A DNA stretch of 40,492 bases, taken from NCBI GenBank assembly GCA_018645085.1, contig JABGPG010000108.1, forward strand, positions 4,367 to 44,858, given 5' to 3'. The translations under genes and the position numbers were made by a program. Source of the DNA: Deltaproteobacteria bacterium. Its GTDB lineage: Bacteria; SAR324; NAC60-12. This document shows positions 1 to 8,024 of the stretch, in pieces; the first letter of the stretch is position 1, and every line of letters starts with the position of its first letter. The notes under the pieces were generated by a model. That model was not told the origin of the DNA. It ran no database searches and worked only from the letters and a program-made list of their open reading frames with translations.

Positions 1-853
1 TTTCCGCCGCTTTTATTTGTTCCGGAGTTAAAGGTACATCGCCTCTTTTAAGGTTTTGCTGATTTTCAAGAATTGAACTAAGATCCTGAGCAAGAACATT
101 ATTTCCCTGAAGCTTTTGATTAGAGTTTGGCTGCAATTCCGGCGGTAATTCACTTTTTGAAATTCCAAGTCCACCTTCAGCTAAAACTGACTGGCTGGCT
201 GTTTTTTGCAGAATAGATTGCAGGTCACTTGTGGATAGCTCAGCTTCTATTGCAAGCGGGGTTGACCTGCTCAACTGCTGTTGTTCTTGTACAGAAATTT
301 CTGCTCCATTTCCGAGGGGTTTAACTTGATGAAATACCGCTTGTAGTAAAGGATCTGTGGACTCAGCCGTTGAATCCCCCAGTAAAGACTGAAGCCCTGT
401 CTCGGCGATTCCACTTACAGGCAGAACATCAAATTTGCTCCCATCAACCGTAAATCTTGGATCAAGCACCTCAATCATTTCTGCTGAAATCGGAGTCGAT
501 TTTTTCAAAACCTGAGTTTGCAAAGAAGACACATCCTCGCTCCAAAGATCATCTGCGAGCAGATCCAAAGGCATATTTGAATTATTTACAATTCCAAAAT
601 CTGTATCAGCAATTTCCGGTTCAAGTTGGTTTTGAGTCAAAAGAACTGAATTGAGTGACGCAGACAAGCCATCTTCATCAAGAAGTTCCTCGAGCAGTTT
701 TTCATCAAGTGGAAGTTCCGCCAGCATTTGTTCAAGAGTAGCATCAAAAACTTTGTTTTCACCATTCTCTCCAGAATCCATTCCAAACTCAGTTGCCGCT
801 ACGGCCTCGTCAATTACCGGTATAACCGCTTTTTGTCCAATTGCTTCCATCAT
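1..853 (-). CDS. FliK-like flagellar hook-length control protein, N-terminal part (runs off left edge)
   Basis: An open frame on the minus strand starts at ATG 853 (MMEAIGQKAV...) and continues without a stop for 284 codons to the left edge, so only the N-terminal part is seen. The protein is acidic, rich in Gln, Ser, Leu and Glu, has no cysteine or membrane segment, and looks like a low-complexity export-substrate N-terminus. It begins 7 bases after the stop of the MotE-like gene, in a fliJ-motE order that in many flagellar clusters is followed by fliK, the secreted ruler that sets hook length. The FliK identity rests on position and composition; the conserved C-terminal switch domain lies outside the window. 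Coding status is fairly secure, the name is not. Confidence 0.6.
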   Translation of the reverse strand, partial: MMEAIGQKAVIPVIDEAVAATEFGMDSGENGENKVFDATLEQMLAELPLDEKLLEELLDEDGLSASLNSVLLTQNQLEPEIADTDFGIVNNSNMPLDLLADDLWSEDVSSLQTQVLKKSTPISAEMIEVLDPRFTVDGSKFDVLPVSGIAETGLQSLLGDSTAESTDPLLQAVFHQVKPLGNGAEISVQEQQQLSRSTPLAIEAELSTSDLQSILQKTASQSVLAEGGLGISKSELPPELQPNSNQKLQGNNVLAQDLSSILENQQNLKRGDVPLTPEQIKAAE

Positions 854-860
854 AACTATC

Positions 861-1460
861 TCATTTTTTTCTTGTTATCTCTTCAATAATGCTGGCTGAT
901 TCAGCCGCGCCCATACTGGAAAGTATCAAAGATGCCTGTTTTTCTTTCATTTGTTTCAGAATGTTGACGGCAATTTTTCTCTCCAATTTTGCCAACGATT
1001 GTGCTGCAATGCCTGCATCCATCTTTGAATATAAGGCAACTGCCTTTATTAATTGCGCATCATCCTGAGTTTTCTTTTTAATGATATCTTTTTCAATCTT
1101 CTGTTGGAGTTTATCCAACTGGCTAACCTGACGTTGAATATCCTCCTGCAGAGTTTTAAGCTGTCCTTCTCTGCGGTCCAGTTCCAAACTCCTTAAACTC
1201 AAGCGATCCTGTTGTTCCGCAAGTCTGGTTAGAATCTTTTTTTCGGTCTCTGTAAACTTTCGAGGTTTCTTTGCTTTGTTTTTGACATCTGCTTCAACCG
1301 CACAAAAATCAAGTCCGTAATCTGCGCAGAGCGTACCGAAGGATTGTTTCAATTCATCGATGCTTGTTGGTATGCTATAAGCGGGCCTTGCCAACAAGAC
1401 AAATCCAATAAATAAATATAAGAACTTGTAATCATTAATAATATTTAATATTTTATGCAT
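861..1460 (-). CDS. motE: MotE-like flagellar protein (MgtE N-domain-like)
   Basis: About 199 residues. The N-terminus has a hydrophobic segment (roughly residues 11-28, ending PAYS) that reads as a signal peptide or anchor. A long charged coiled coil follows (about residues 75-135), then a C-terminal helical domain with MDAGIAAQSLAKL and MGAAESASIIEEI, typical of the MgtE intracellular N-domain family found between fliJ and fliK. In Sinorhizobium MotE is a periplasmic chaperone for stator-associated MotC; elsewhere the role is less clear. I prefer ATG 1460 (AGGA five bases upstream) to a TTG seven codons earlier at 1481. It lies 65 bases downstream of fliJ and just before the FliK-like gene, presumably in one transcript. 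Confidence 0.75.
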   Translation of the reverse strand: MHKILNIINDYKFLYLFIGFVLLARPAYSIPTSIDELKQSFGTLCADYGLDFCAVEADVKNKAKKPRKFTETEKKILTRLAEQQDRLSLRSLELDRREGQLKTLQEDIQRQVSQLDKLQQKIEKDIIKKKTQDDAQLIKAVALYSKMDAGIAAQSLAKLERKIAVNILKQMKEKQASLILSSMGAAESASIIEEITRKK

Positions 1461-1525
1461 GATATTCCTGTTACGAAACAATATTGATATGTACGATAAT
1501 TATTTATAATTGGGCAATATTTTTA

Positions 1526-1966
1526 TTAACTTTGAATATCCCGTCGATAATTCTGGGCAATTTCATCCGCTTCCAAACGATCAAGACGTTCAGTTTCTGC
1601 TTTGAATTTTTCAATTTCTTTTTCCTTTAAAATTTCCAGCACACGTTTCTTTTGAGTTGCTTGAGTCAACTCATGACGTTTCAATTCCACTATTTCCAAC
1701 TGCTCATTGAGTTGAGTTTGAGTAAGTTCAAGGTGCTGTTTGATTCGTTGCTGAAAATTTCCACCCATTAACAGCTGATTTATCGTCACACCTTCTGCTT
1801 TAGCTTTGTCTAAATCACTGTTATGAACATCTAGAGCCTCCTGCATCAGTTTTTTTCTGTCTCGATGCTGTTGCTCCAACTGTACTTGTTCCGCCAGTGC
1901 TTTCTGGTAGAGCTTTTCCAGACGCTCCCTGACTTTTAAAGCAGTTTCCAGACTAAAACGCGGCAT
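1526..1966 (-). CDS. fliJ: Flagellar export chaperone/ATPase stalk protein FliJ
   Basis: 146 residues, the usual FliJ length, almost entirely coiled coil. The N-terminal pattern PRFSLETALKVRERLEKLYQ is the characteristic FliJ opening, followed by heptads rich in Gln, Glu, Lys and Leu and the terminal RRDI. FliJ is the central stalk of the flagellar type III export ATPase FliI and also handles export chaperones at the cytoplasmic base. The start is ATG 1966. The downstream MotE-like and FliK-like genes are on the same strand. No fliI is seen upstream; an unrelated gene (rlmB) lies 184 bases away, so this is the 5' end of the flagellar block within the window. Confidence 0.88.
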   Translation of the reverse strand: MPRFSLETALKVRERLEKLYQKALAEQVQLEQQHRDRKKLMQEALDVHNSDLDKAKAEGVTINQLLMGGNFQQRIKQHLELTQTQLNEQLEIVELKRHELTQATQKKRVLEILKEKEIEKFKAETERLDRLEADEIAQNYRRDIQS

Positions 1967-2150
1967 ATTTGAATTTTTATTTTAGTTATAAAATTTTTAG
2001 GCTTCAATTATTCGACGCACAGCAATATCAAATCTGCAGGAAAATTAAGCAGGCAGATAAACTGTCAATTTCACTCTACTGGCGTGAGGTTTTTCGTAGT
2101 GCAATATCCCTGCAAAATATCCAGGCAGGGAATTAGGTCGGGGATTTTGT

Positions 2151-3080
2151 TTAGGAGATTTGAGGCTGGTTCTGCAAATGAAAGAGTACAACTGCTGCGG
2201 CATTGCTGACATTTAATGAAGATACTTCAGGATTGCCCGGGATACTCACCAGCCAGTCGCAATGTTTACGACTGAGACGGCGCATACCTTTTCCTTCATT
2301 ACCCAGCACAAGAATCAGCGGTCTGTCAGGCACGAAATCCGCCACACTTTCAGTAGCATCTCCGGCGAGTCCTATCACCCAAAAACCTTTAGCTTTTTGT
2401 TCTTGAAGAAATCTGGCAAGGTTCGGGGTAGAGATCACCGGGAACCATTCCGAAACTCCTGCTGAAGCCTTAGCCACCACTGCAGTTAAGCCGGAAGTGT
2501 GGTCCTGAGGCACGACCACGCCACTCACTTTAAAAAAACCGCATGTTCTCAGAATAGCACCAAGATTATGGGGATCTTCGATTTGGTCCAGCACGACAAT
2601 CAAGGGATATTGACCTTCAGCACTTTGCGGAAGATCGGAGAGAGAAGAGAAGGGCAAGGCACCGCAACGCAGGACCACACCCTGGTGAACTGCATCAGGA
2701 CACATTTCCTCTAGTTTTTTGACAGGAACTTCACTCAGCGGAACTCTATGCTGTTCTGCAAGCACCCGAATTTTTTTCAAACGCTCGGAGGAATCAGCGT
2801 CTTGTTTCAAATAGAGGTGATCCAGTTTTCTACGTCGATGGCTTAAAGCACCCAGCACCGGAAGAATTCCATAAAGAAAGTCACTTCCGGAAGCGCCTGT
2901 CTTTCGTCCTTTCCCATCTTTTTTTGCTGAGGCAAATGACCGACCATTTTCCTTTTCGTGTCTTTTAAACTGACTCTTCTCCCGGTAGCTTTCTTTTTTG
3001 GCGGAGTGGCTTTTTCTGTCTCCTGTAAATTTTTGCTTCCTACCTTCTCCTTTTTGAGCTCTGCTTTCGTTTTTTCGCAT
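2151..3080 (-). CDS. rlmB: 23S rRNA 2'-O-methyltransferase, SpoU/TrmH family (RlmB-like)
   Basis: 309 residues. The SPOUT motifs are clear: motif 1 LDQIEDPHNLGAILRTCGFF, motif 2 LILVLGNEGKGMRRL and motif 3 SSLNVSNAAAVVLFH, the trefoil-knot SAM site with its Asn, Arg, Glu and Ser-Asn residues. A small L30e-like substrate-binding domain precedes it (FLYGILPVLGAL to about residue 150). E. coli RlmB, which methylates G2251 of 23S rRNA, is about 243 residues; the excess here is a Lys/Arg/Ser/Glu-rich N-terminal tail of about 65 residues, probably disordered and RNA-binding. The start ATG shares one base with the thrH stop (TAATG), suggesting translational coupling. A TrmH-type tRNA methyltransferase is the alternative, but the L30e domain favours RlmB. 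Confidence 0.85.
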   Translation of the reverse strand: MRKNESRAQKGEGRKQKFTGDRKSHSAKKESYREKSQFKRHEKENGRSFASAKKDGKGRKTGASGSDFLYGILPVLGALSHRRRKLDHLYLKQDADSSERLKKIRVLAEQHRVPLSEVPVKKLEEMCPDAVHQGVVLRCGALPFSSLSDLPQSAEGQYPLIVVLDQIEDPHNLGAILRTCGFFKVSGVVVPQDHTSGLTAVVAKASAGVSEWFPVISTPNLARFLQEQKAKGFWVIGLAGDATESVADFVPDRPLILVLGNEGKGMRRLSRKHCDWLVSIPGNPEVSSLNVSNAAAVVLFHLQNQPQIS

Positions 3081-3682
3081 TATTTTTTCAGCTGTTCCAG
3101 TTCGTTTTTTAATGCGTCAAATTCATGAGTCACGGGGAAATCCGGATATTCGCCTGTAATTTTTTTTGTTGGCCTAAAGAAGATTCCATGATCCGCCTCC
3201 TGCAGCATGCTGATATCGTTGTACGAGTCACCGACTGCAACTATATGATAATTCAAGCCTTTTAACGCTTTTACTGCATGTCTTTTTTGGTCTTTTTGTC
3301 TAAGGCAATAATCCACAATTCGCAAATCATCATCGAGTTTCAGCGAATGACAAAATACAGTCGGGTGCTGCAGTTTATGTAATAAAGGTTCAACAAATTC
3401 TCTGAAAGTATCAGAAAGTATTACCACTTCATTACGTTTTCTTAACCAGTTTAAAAATTCAAATGCACCATCCAGCGGATCCATTTGTTCCACTACTTGA
3501 TGAATGTCATGAAGTGTCAGCTTGTGCTGATCACAAATTTTCAAACGGTAGCGCATCAACTCATCATAGTCTGCAATGTCTCGTGTGGTGAGTTTCAGCT
3601 CATCAATCCCGCTGAGACGTGCCAATCCTTTCCATATTTCAGGAATCAAAACACCTTCAAAATCGAGACAGGCGACAGTCAT
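3080..3682 (-). CDS. thrH: Phosphoserine phosphatase / homoserine phosphotransferase ThrH (HAD family)
   Basis: About 200 residues, matching the roughly 205-residue Pseudomonas ThrH along its length. HAD motifs are present: motif I ACLDFEGVLIPEIW (nucleophile Asp7, acid Glu9 from this start), motif II VILSDTF, and motif IV AVGDSYNDISML. ThrH dephosphorylates phosphoserine and can transfer the phosphate to homoserine, linking serine and threonine synthesis. Start choice is uncertain: ATG 3682 gives the family-like N-terminus MTVACLDFEG; ATG 3700 would add MPDANK. Neither has a clear Shine-Dalgarno sequence. The stop overlaps the rlmB start by one base. The SDR gene lies about 100 bases upstream on the same strand but is functionally unrelated. 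Confidence 0.85.
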   Translation of the reverse strand: MTVACLDFEGVLIPEIWKGLARLSGIDELKLTTRDIADYDELMRYRLKICDQHKLTLHDIHQVVEQMDPLDGAFEFLNWLRKRNEVVILSDTFREFVEPLLHKLQHPTVFCHSLKLDDDLRIVDYCLRQKDQKRHAVKALKGLNYHIVAVGDSYNDISMLQEADHGIFFRPTKKITGEYPDFPVTHEFDALKNELEQLKK

Positions 3683-3806
3683 TTTATTAGCGTCAGGCAT
3701 CAAAATTTTTACAGTTAAATTAACAGTATTATGAAAATTGGCAGCTTCAATTTCCGGTGATGATCAAAAGTGATTCAGGCATAAAAAGTATTTCTGCAGA
3801 AATATC

Positions 3807-4553
3807 TCAAATGCAGCGTCCGCCGTCAACCTCCATACAGGTTCCCGTTACCATATCAGCTTCTTCAGAACACAAAAAGAGTGCAGCATTTGCCATATCT
3901 TCAGGTTGACTTAAACGTCCCCAAGGAATACTGGAAACAAATTGAGCCCGTTTTTCAGGAGTGTCTTCTCCCATAAAAAGATGCAACATTCCCGTTTCTC
4001 CTGCCACAGGATTGATTGCATTGACGCGAATTTTAAATGTTGCCAGCTCAATCGCCATGGCTTTTGTGGCAGTGATCATCGCACCTTTTGAGGTGTTGTA
4101 CCATGCCAGCCCCGGACGTGGACGCAGCCCCGCGGTTGAAGCTACATTCAGGATCACACCATGTCCCTGTTTTTTCATCAGCGGAACACCGTGTTTTGCA
4201 GTCAGAAAAACGGATTTAACATTGACCGCAAAAATCTGGTCAAATTCTTCCTCAGTGACTTCTGTCATTGGTTTATTACGGTGGGTGGTTCCGGCATTAT
4301 TAACCAGAATATCCACGCGTCCAAAATGCTTGAGAGTGCGTTCAAACATGGATGAAACGTCACCATCCTGACTGACATCACCCTCAATCGCGATGGCAGC
4401 TTCACCTATTTCCGCAACTACTTTTTCTGCTGACTCGAGGTTAATATCCGCGATGACTACCTTTGCGCCTTCTGCGGCAAAGCGAATGGCAATACCTTTA
4501 CCGAATCCTGAACCTGCACCGGTGATAACGGCGATTTTATTTTCTAAGCGCAT
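3807..4553 (-). CDS. SDR-family NAD(P)-dependent oxidoreductase
   Basis: 248 residues, a classical short-chain dehydrogenase. Visible motifs are TGAGSGFGKG (dinucleotide binding), DIN after the second strand (acidic, suggesting NAD preference), NNAG, the catalytic Ser in NVASTAG, YNTSK (YxxxK), and a C-terminal VDGGRCI. I chose ATG 4553 because GGAG sits six bases upstream; a longer frame from 4625 would run through the end of the aldehyde dehydrogenase gene. The start is one base beyond the upstream ALDH stop, so the two are coupled. It is the last gene of a three-gene catabolic operon. The substrate cannot be read from the sequence; an alcohol or hydroxy acid feeding the aldehyde dehydrogenase is a reasonable inference. 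Confidence 0.85.
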   Translation of the reverse strand: MRLENKIAVITGAGSGFGKGIAIRFAAEGAKVVIADINLESAEKVVAEIGEAAIAIEGDVSQDGDVSSMFERTLKHFGRVDILVNNAGTTHRNKPMTEVTEEEFDQIFAVNVKSVFLTAKHGVPLMKKQGHGVILNVASTAGLRPRPGLAWYNTSKGAMITATKAMAIELATFKIRVNAINPVAGETGMLHLFMGEDTPEKRAQFVSSIPWGRLSQPEDMANAALFLCSEEADMVTGTCMEVDGGRCI

Positions 4554-4554
4554 T

Positions 4555-6015
4555 TCATACTCCATGTTGTATAGCAATTGTTTTGGTAACAGAAAAACCG
4601 TAAAGTGCTTCAAACCCTTTTTCACGACCGTGACCGCTGAGTTTCACTCCGCCAAAAGGCAACTCGACTCCTCCTCCTGCACCGTAATTGTTGATAAATA
4701 CCTGACCGGATTTAATCCTTTTTGCTACCCGGAACTGACGCGCACCATCATTCGTCCAGATTCCGGAAACCAAACCAAAAGGAGTTCCGTTTGCCAGCTT
4801 CACTGCTTCTTCCTCGCTGGAAAACGGCATTGCCGCAAGTACAGGCCCGAACAATTCCTCCTGCGCCACTGCATGTTCAGGAGGCACATCACGGATCAAC
4901 ATTGGTTTTACATAATTCCCTTCCGCCGGTGCATCTTCCATAATTTTTCCTTCTGCGGAAATATTTAAACCGTCGGCTTTTGCCTGATTTATATACTTTT
5001 CCACACGATTTTTTTGTTCCGGACTGATCAACGGTCCGCAATTTAAATCACGGAATGCAGGACCGACACGTAGCTCTTTGAACCTTTCTGCTAAACGGTT
5101 CATCAATTTTTCGTAAATTGAACTTTCAACTATCAACCGACTTGCGGCAGAACAGGTTTGTCCGCAATTTTGTATACTGGCGTTTACCAGAAAAGGCAGT
5201 GCTTTTTCCAAATCAGCGTCTGCAAAAACGACTTGTGGTGATTTTCCGCCAAGTTCCAATGTCACCGGAACTGCGTTTTTTGCGGCAGCTTGTTGAACCA
5301 AAGCTCCAACTTCAGTGGAACCTGTGAAAGAAAGGTGCTTAACTCCGGAATGATGTATGAGAGCATTTCCTGCTTCTTCGCCAAGTCCCGGAACTATGTT
5401 AAAAACTCCCGGAGGGAATCCTGCTTGTCTGGCTAATTCCCCGACCATCAACGCAGTTTGTGAAGCTTCTTCGCCTGGTTTAAGTACACAGGCGTTACCC
5501 ATTGTCAAAGCCCCACCGATTGTGCGGCCAATAATTTGGAGTGGATAATTCCAAGGGATTATATGCCCGGTCACACCGTGTGGTTCACGGAGTGTCAGCA
5601 CAGTATAGCCTTCAAGATAAGGAATTGTTTCACCATGCACCTTGTCTGCGGCACCGCCGTAAAACTCAAAATACCGTGCGCAGGCTTTTACATCCACACG
5701 GGCTTGAGTTAATGGTTTTCCTACATCACGAGCTTCCATTTCTGTCAACTCATCTTCGTGTTCCAAAATCAGTGCACTCAACTTTTGCAAGAGTCGGCCA
5801 CGCTCCACAGGAATAGTTTTACCCCATTCACCATCCATCGCATTTTGTGCGGCCTGAACTGCGAGGTCAATATCTACGGCTGAACCGCTGGCAATTCGTC
5901 CAAACTCGCTGCCGTCACTAGGATCCATTACCGGCAGTGTTTCTCCGGACTGAGGATCTTGCCAGTTACCGTCTATGAGGACTTTTCCTGCAAATATATT
6001 CAAACTTTTCTCCAC
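4555..6015 (-). CDS. NAD(P)-dependent aldehyde dehydrogenase
   Basis: 486 residues, the normal length for the ALDH superfamily. Key motifs are IIPWNYPL (cofactor domain), SFTGSTEVG, the general base in TLELGGKSPQ, the catalytic cysteine in NCGQTCSA, EELFGPV and the C-terminal LPFGGVKLSG. The overall pattern is that of betaine/aminoaldehyde or general aliphatic ALDHs, oxidising an aldehyde to its acid. The frame opens at GTG 6015 (MEKSLNIF), three bases after the upstream dehydrogenase stop, but GGAG lies six bases before an in-frame TTG at 6003, so TTG may be the real start. It sits between a beta-hydroxyacid dehydrogenase and an SDR, consistent with a dissimilatory pathway for a small hydroxy or amino compound. 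Substrate unassigned. Confidence 0.88.
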   Translation of the reverse strand: MEKSLNIFAGKVLIDGNWQDPQSGETLPVMDPSDGSEFGRIASGSAVDIDLAVQAAQNAMDGEWGKTIPVERGRLLQKLSALILEHEDELTEMEARDVGKPLTQARVDVKACARYFEFYGGAADKVHGETIPYLEGYTVLTLREPHGVTGHIIPWNYPLQIIGRTIGGALTMGNACVLKPGEEASQTALMVGELARQAGFPPGVFNIVPGLGEEAGNALIHHSGVKHLSFTGSTEVGALVQQAAAKNAVPVTLELGGKSPQVVFADADLEKALPFLVNASIQNCGQTCSAASRLIVESSIYEKLMNRLAERFKELRVGPAFRDLNCGPLISPEQKNRVEKYINQAKADGLNISAEGKIMEDAPAEGNYVKPMLIRDVPPEHAVAQEELFGPVLAAMPFSSEEEAVKLANGTPFGLVSGIWTNDGARQFRVAKRIKSGQVFINNYGAGGGVELPFGGVKLSGHGREKGFEALYGFSVTKTIAIQHGV

Positions 6016-6018
6016 TAT

Positions 6019-6909
6019 TTAATTTTTTTTCTGCTTATTCATTGATTCTAACCGGGCAATCAAACTTGAAGTATCCCAACGGCTTCCACCGAGTGCCTGA
6101 ACTTCTGAATAAAATTGATCCACCAGTGCGGTTACAGGTAAATGTGCCTTGTTGGAACGGCCTTCCTCAAGGGCAATTCCCAAATCTTTTCGCATCCAAT
6201 CAACGGCAAAACCATAATCAAAAAAATTTTCATTCATAGTTTTGTAACGGTTTTCCATTTGCCAAGATTGAGCTGCACCCTTGGAGATTGTTTCAATTAC
6301 CTGCTCAACGTCAAGTCCGACTTTCTTCGCAAAATGAATACCTTCCGCCAAACCCTGTACTGTTCCGGCAATACAAATTTGGTTAACCATTTTTGTCAAT
6401 TGACCATAACCAACAGGTCCTAAAAGCTTTATCATCTTGGCGTAATTTTGAATAAGTGGCTCTGCTTTTGCGAAACTTTCTTCGTCACCACCAACCATCA
6501 CGGTCAGCACCCCATTTTCCGCACCGGCCTGTCCTCCGGAAACAGGTGCATCAAGAAAAGTACATTCCAGTTTATGTGCAGCATCCGCAAGTTCACGGGC
6601 GACCTTGGCCGATGCAGTGGTGTGATCTACAAACACTGTTCCGCTAGCCATTCCGGAAAAGGCACCCGCATCTCCGGTTGTCACGGAACGTAGATCATCG
6701 TCGTTACCCACACAGGCAAAAACATAATCCGCGCCTGTTACTGCTTCCGCAGGCGTTAATGCCAACTCACCACCATATTCTTTCACCCATTTTTCAGCTT
6801 TTGCTGTGGTGCGGTTATAGACTGTAACTTTGTGTCCGGCTTTGGCTAAGAATCCTGCCATAGGATAACCCATTACGCCGAGGCCGATGAATGCTGTTTT
6901 TTCAGACAT
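6019..6909 (-). CDS. NAD(P)-dependent beta-hydroxyacid dehydrogenase (3-hydroxyisobutyrate dehydrogenase family)
   Basis: 296 residues, typical for the family. It begins with the Rossmann motif FIGLGVMGYPMAG, has the substrate-site signature DAPVSGGQAGAENG, and the catalytic lysine in GQLTKMVNQ (GxxxKxxxN). Members oxidise 3-hydroxyisobutyrate, tartronate semialdehyde, sulfolactaldehyde or related beta-hydroxy acids/aldehydes; which one applies is not visible here. Start ATG 6909 has AAGGAAG upstream. It is first in an operon with an aldehyde dehydrogenase (3-base gap) and an SDR. The 400-base upstream region is shared with the divergent ispD. Confidence 0.87.
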   Translation of the reverse strand: MSEKTAFIGLGVMGYPMAGFLAKAGHKVTVYNRTTAKAEKWVKEYGGELALTPAEAVTGADYVFACVGNDDDLRSVTTGDAGAFSGMASGTVFVDHTTASAKVARELADAAHKLECTFLDAPVSGGQAGAENGVLTVMVGGDEESFAKAEPLIQNYAKMIKLLGPVGYGQLTKMVNQICIAGTVQGLAEGIHFAKKVGLDVEQVIETISKGAAQSWQMENRYKTMNENFFDYGFAVDWMRKDLGIALEEGRSNKAHLPVTALVDQFYSEVQALGGSRWDTSSLIARLESMNKQKKN

Positions 6910-7311
6910 ATTTTCTACTTCCTTAAGTGAAATTGGTTTATTAACTGTTGGTCTTTCAACTTACATTACTCACATAAATCAGTGAGCCTCCTCTATACTC
7001 TCCTTACATAGTTTAGTTTGTGTGTTTTTTTTTACAAGTCTGATATTATTTTCAATTTGTAACATTAAATTATTCCTCGTTTTATCTGGACTTTTAGCAG
7101 CAATATTTCTTAGCCTTAGCAGTTGAGATATTTGTAAAATATTTTTTCCATTTATAATCTTAGCAATCTAGCTTAACCTCTTAAAAGCACGAAAACCGTG
7201 ACATTTGGTACCAAGCGAAAAATCATGTAGAAGATGCTAAACTAATAGCATCAAGGTTACAGCTTATCCGTGGAACCAATAAACTTTACACATTCAGCAT
7301 GAATAACTAAC
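6910..7311. other. Divergent intergenic region between the dehydrogenase operon and ispD
   Basis: About 400 bases without a convincing gene, AT-rich. Transcription must leave in both directions: leftward for the three-gene dehydrogenase operon, rightward for ispD. I see a possible leftward promoter (listed separately) and no strong palindromes. Just before the ispD GTG there is a tiny frame ATG-AAT-AAC-TAA ending one base before the GTG, which is probably chance. Confidence 0.5.
7010..7037 (-). promoter_or_regulatory. Possible sigma-70 promoter of the dehydrogenase operon
   Basis: Read on the minus strand, TTGTAA (7037-7032) and TAAACT (7015-7010) are separated by 16 bases; each matches the consensus hexamer at four of six positions. 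It lies about 100 bases before the start codon at 6909. This is pattern matching only, in AT-rich sequence where chance matches are frequent. Confidence 0.22.
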
Positions 7312-7995
7312 GTGGATGCAGTAGTAGTGATTGTTGCAGCAGGTCAAGGAACCCGCATGGGGGAGGAACACAATAAATTGCTTCTTCCTTTAGGAACAAG
7401 TACAATACTTGAGTTTAGCCTTGAACCATTTTTAAAACACCCAGGAATTCGGAAGATTTTTTTGACCGTTGCTTCTCAGGACCGCAGTGTTTTTGAAAAA
7501 ATTATCCCAAAGGAAGTTGTTTTGGTTGAAGGCGGAAAGCGCCGTCAAGACTCTGTGCATAATGCATTACTCAAGGTTTTGCAGGAAAAACCGTTTCCGG
7601 AAATTGTGCTGGTGCATGATGGAGCCAGGCCGTTTTGCAGTACGGAATTGATAGACCGTGTTTTGGTAGCGGCCAATGAATACGGAGCAGGAATTCCGGT
7701 TTTACCTCTGGTGGACACAATACGACGGATTACTCAGGAAAAAACTGAAGTTGTGGAGCGCAGTGAATTATTTGCTGTGCAGACACCACAAGGATTTCTC
7801 TTTGAACAACTTCTGTATGCTTCAATGCTGGCTGTCGAAAACAACTGGACAGTTACTGATGATGCGTCATTAGTTGAAAAAAGCGGAGGCACTATTGCAA
7901 CAGTTGAAGGTGAAGCGCAGAACATAAAAATCACTACTCCTGCAGATTTGGAACGTGCAGACTGGATACTGAATTCAAAAAATAAACTATCCTGA
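7312..7995 (+). CDS. ispD: 2-C-methyl-D-erythritol 4-phosphate cytidylyltransferase
   Basis: 227 residues, the usual IspD size. It opens with VVVIVAAGQGTRMG, the nucleotide-binding loop, followed by the conserved NKLLLPLG, then VHDGARPF, VQTPQGF and VTDDASLVE, all family hallmarks. IspD couples CTP to methylerythritol 4-phosphate in the non-mevalonate isoprenoid pathway, in the cytoplasm; dxs, the first enzyme of the same pathway, is at 24789-26726. The start is GTG 7312 with no clear Shine-Dalgarno sequence; starting later would cut the nucleotide-binding loop, so it is probably right. There is no IspF fusion or neighbour. The next gene, gspD, is 29 bases downstream and may be cotranscribed. 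Confidence 0.92.
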   Translation: MDAVVVIVAAGQGTRMGEEHNKLLLPLGTSTILEFSLEPFLKHPGIRKIFLTVASQDRSVFEKIIPKEVVLVEGGKRRQDSVHNALLKVLQEKPFPEIVLVHDGARPFCSTELIDRVLVAANEYGAGIPVLPLVDTIRRITQEKTEVVERSELFAVQTPQGFLFEQLLYASMLAVENNWTVTDDASLVEKSGGTIATVEGEAQNIKITTPADLERADWILNSKNKLS

Positions 7996-8024
7996 ATTTA
8001 AAAGTATTTTAAAACCACACATAC

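Noticed and set aside
2107-2131. TCCCTGC/GCAGGGA inverted repeat between rlmB and fliJ as an intrinsic terminator
   Set aside because: It has a 7-bp stem, but the loop is 11 bases and no U-tract follows on the transcribed strand, so I did not annotate it as a terminator.
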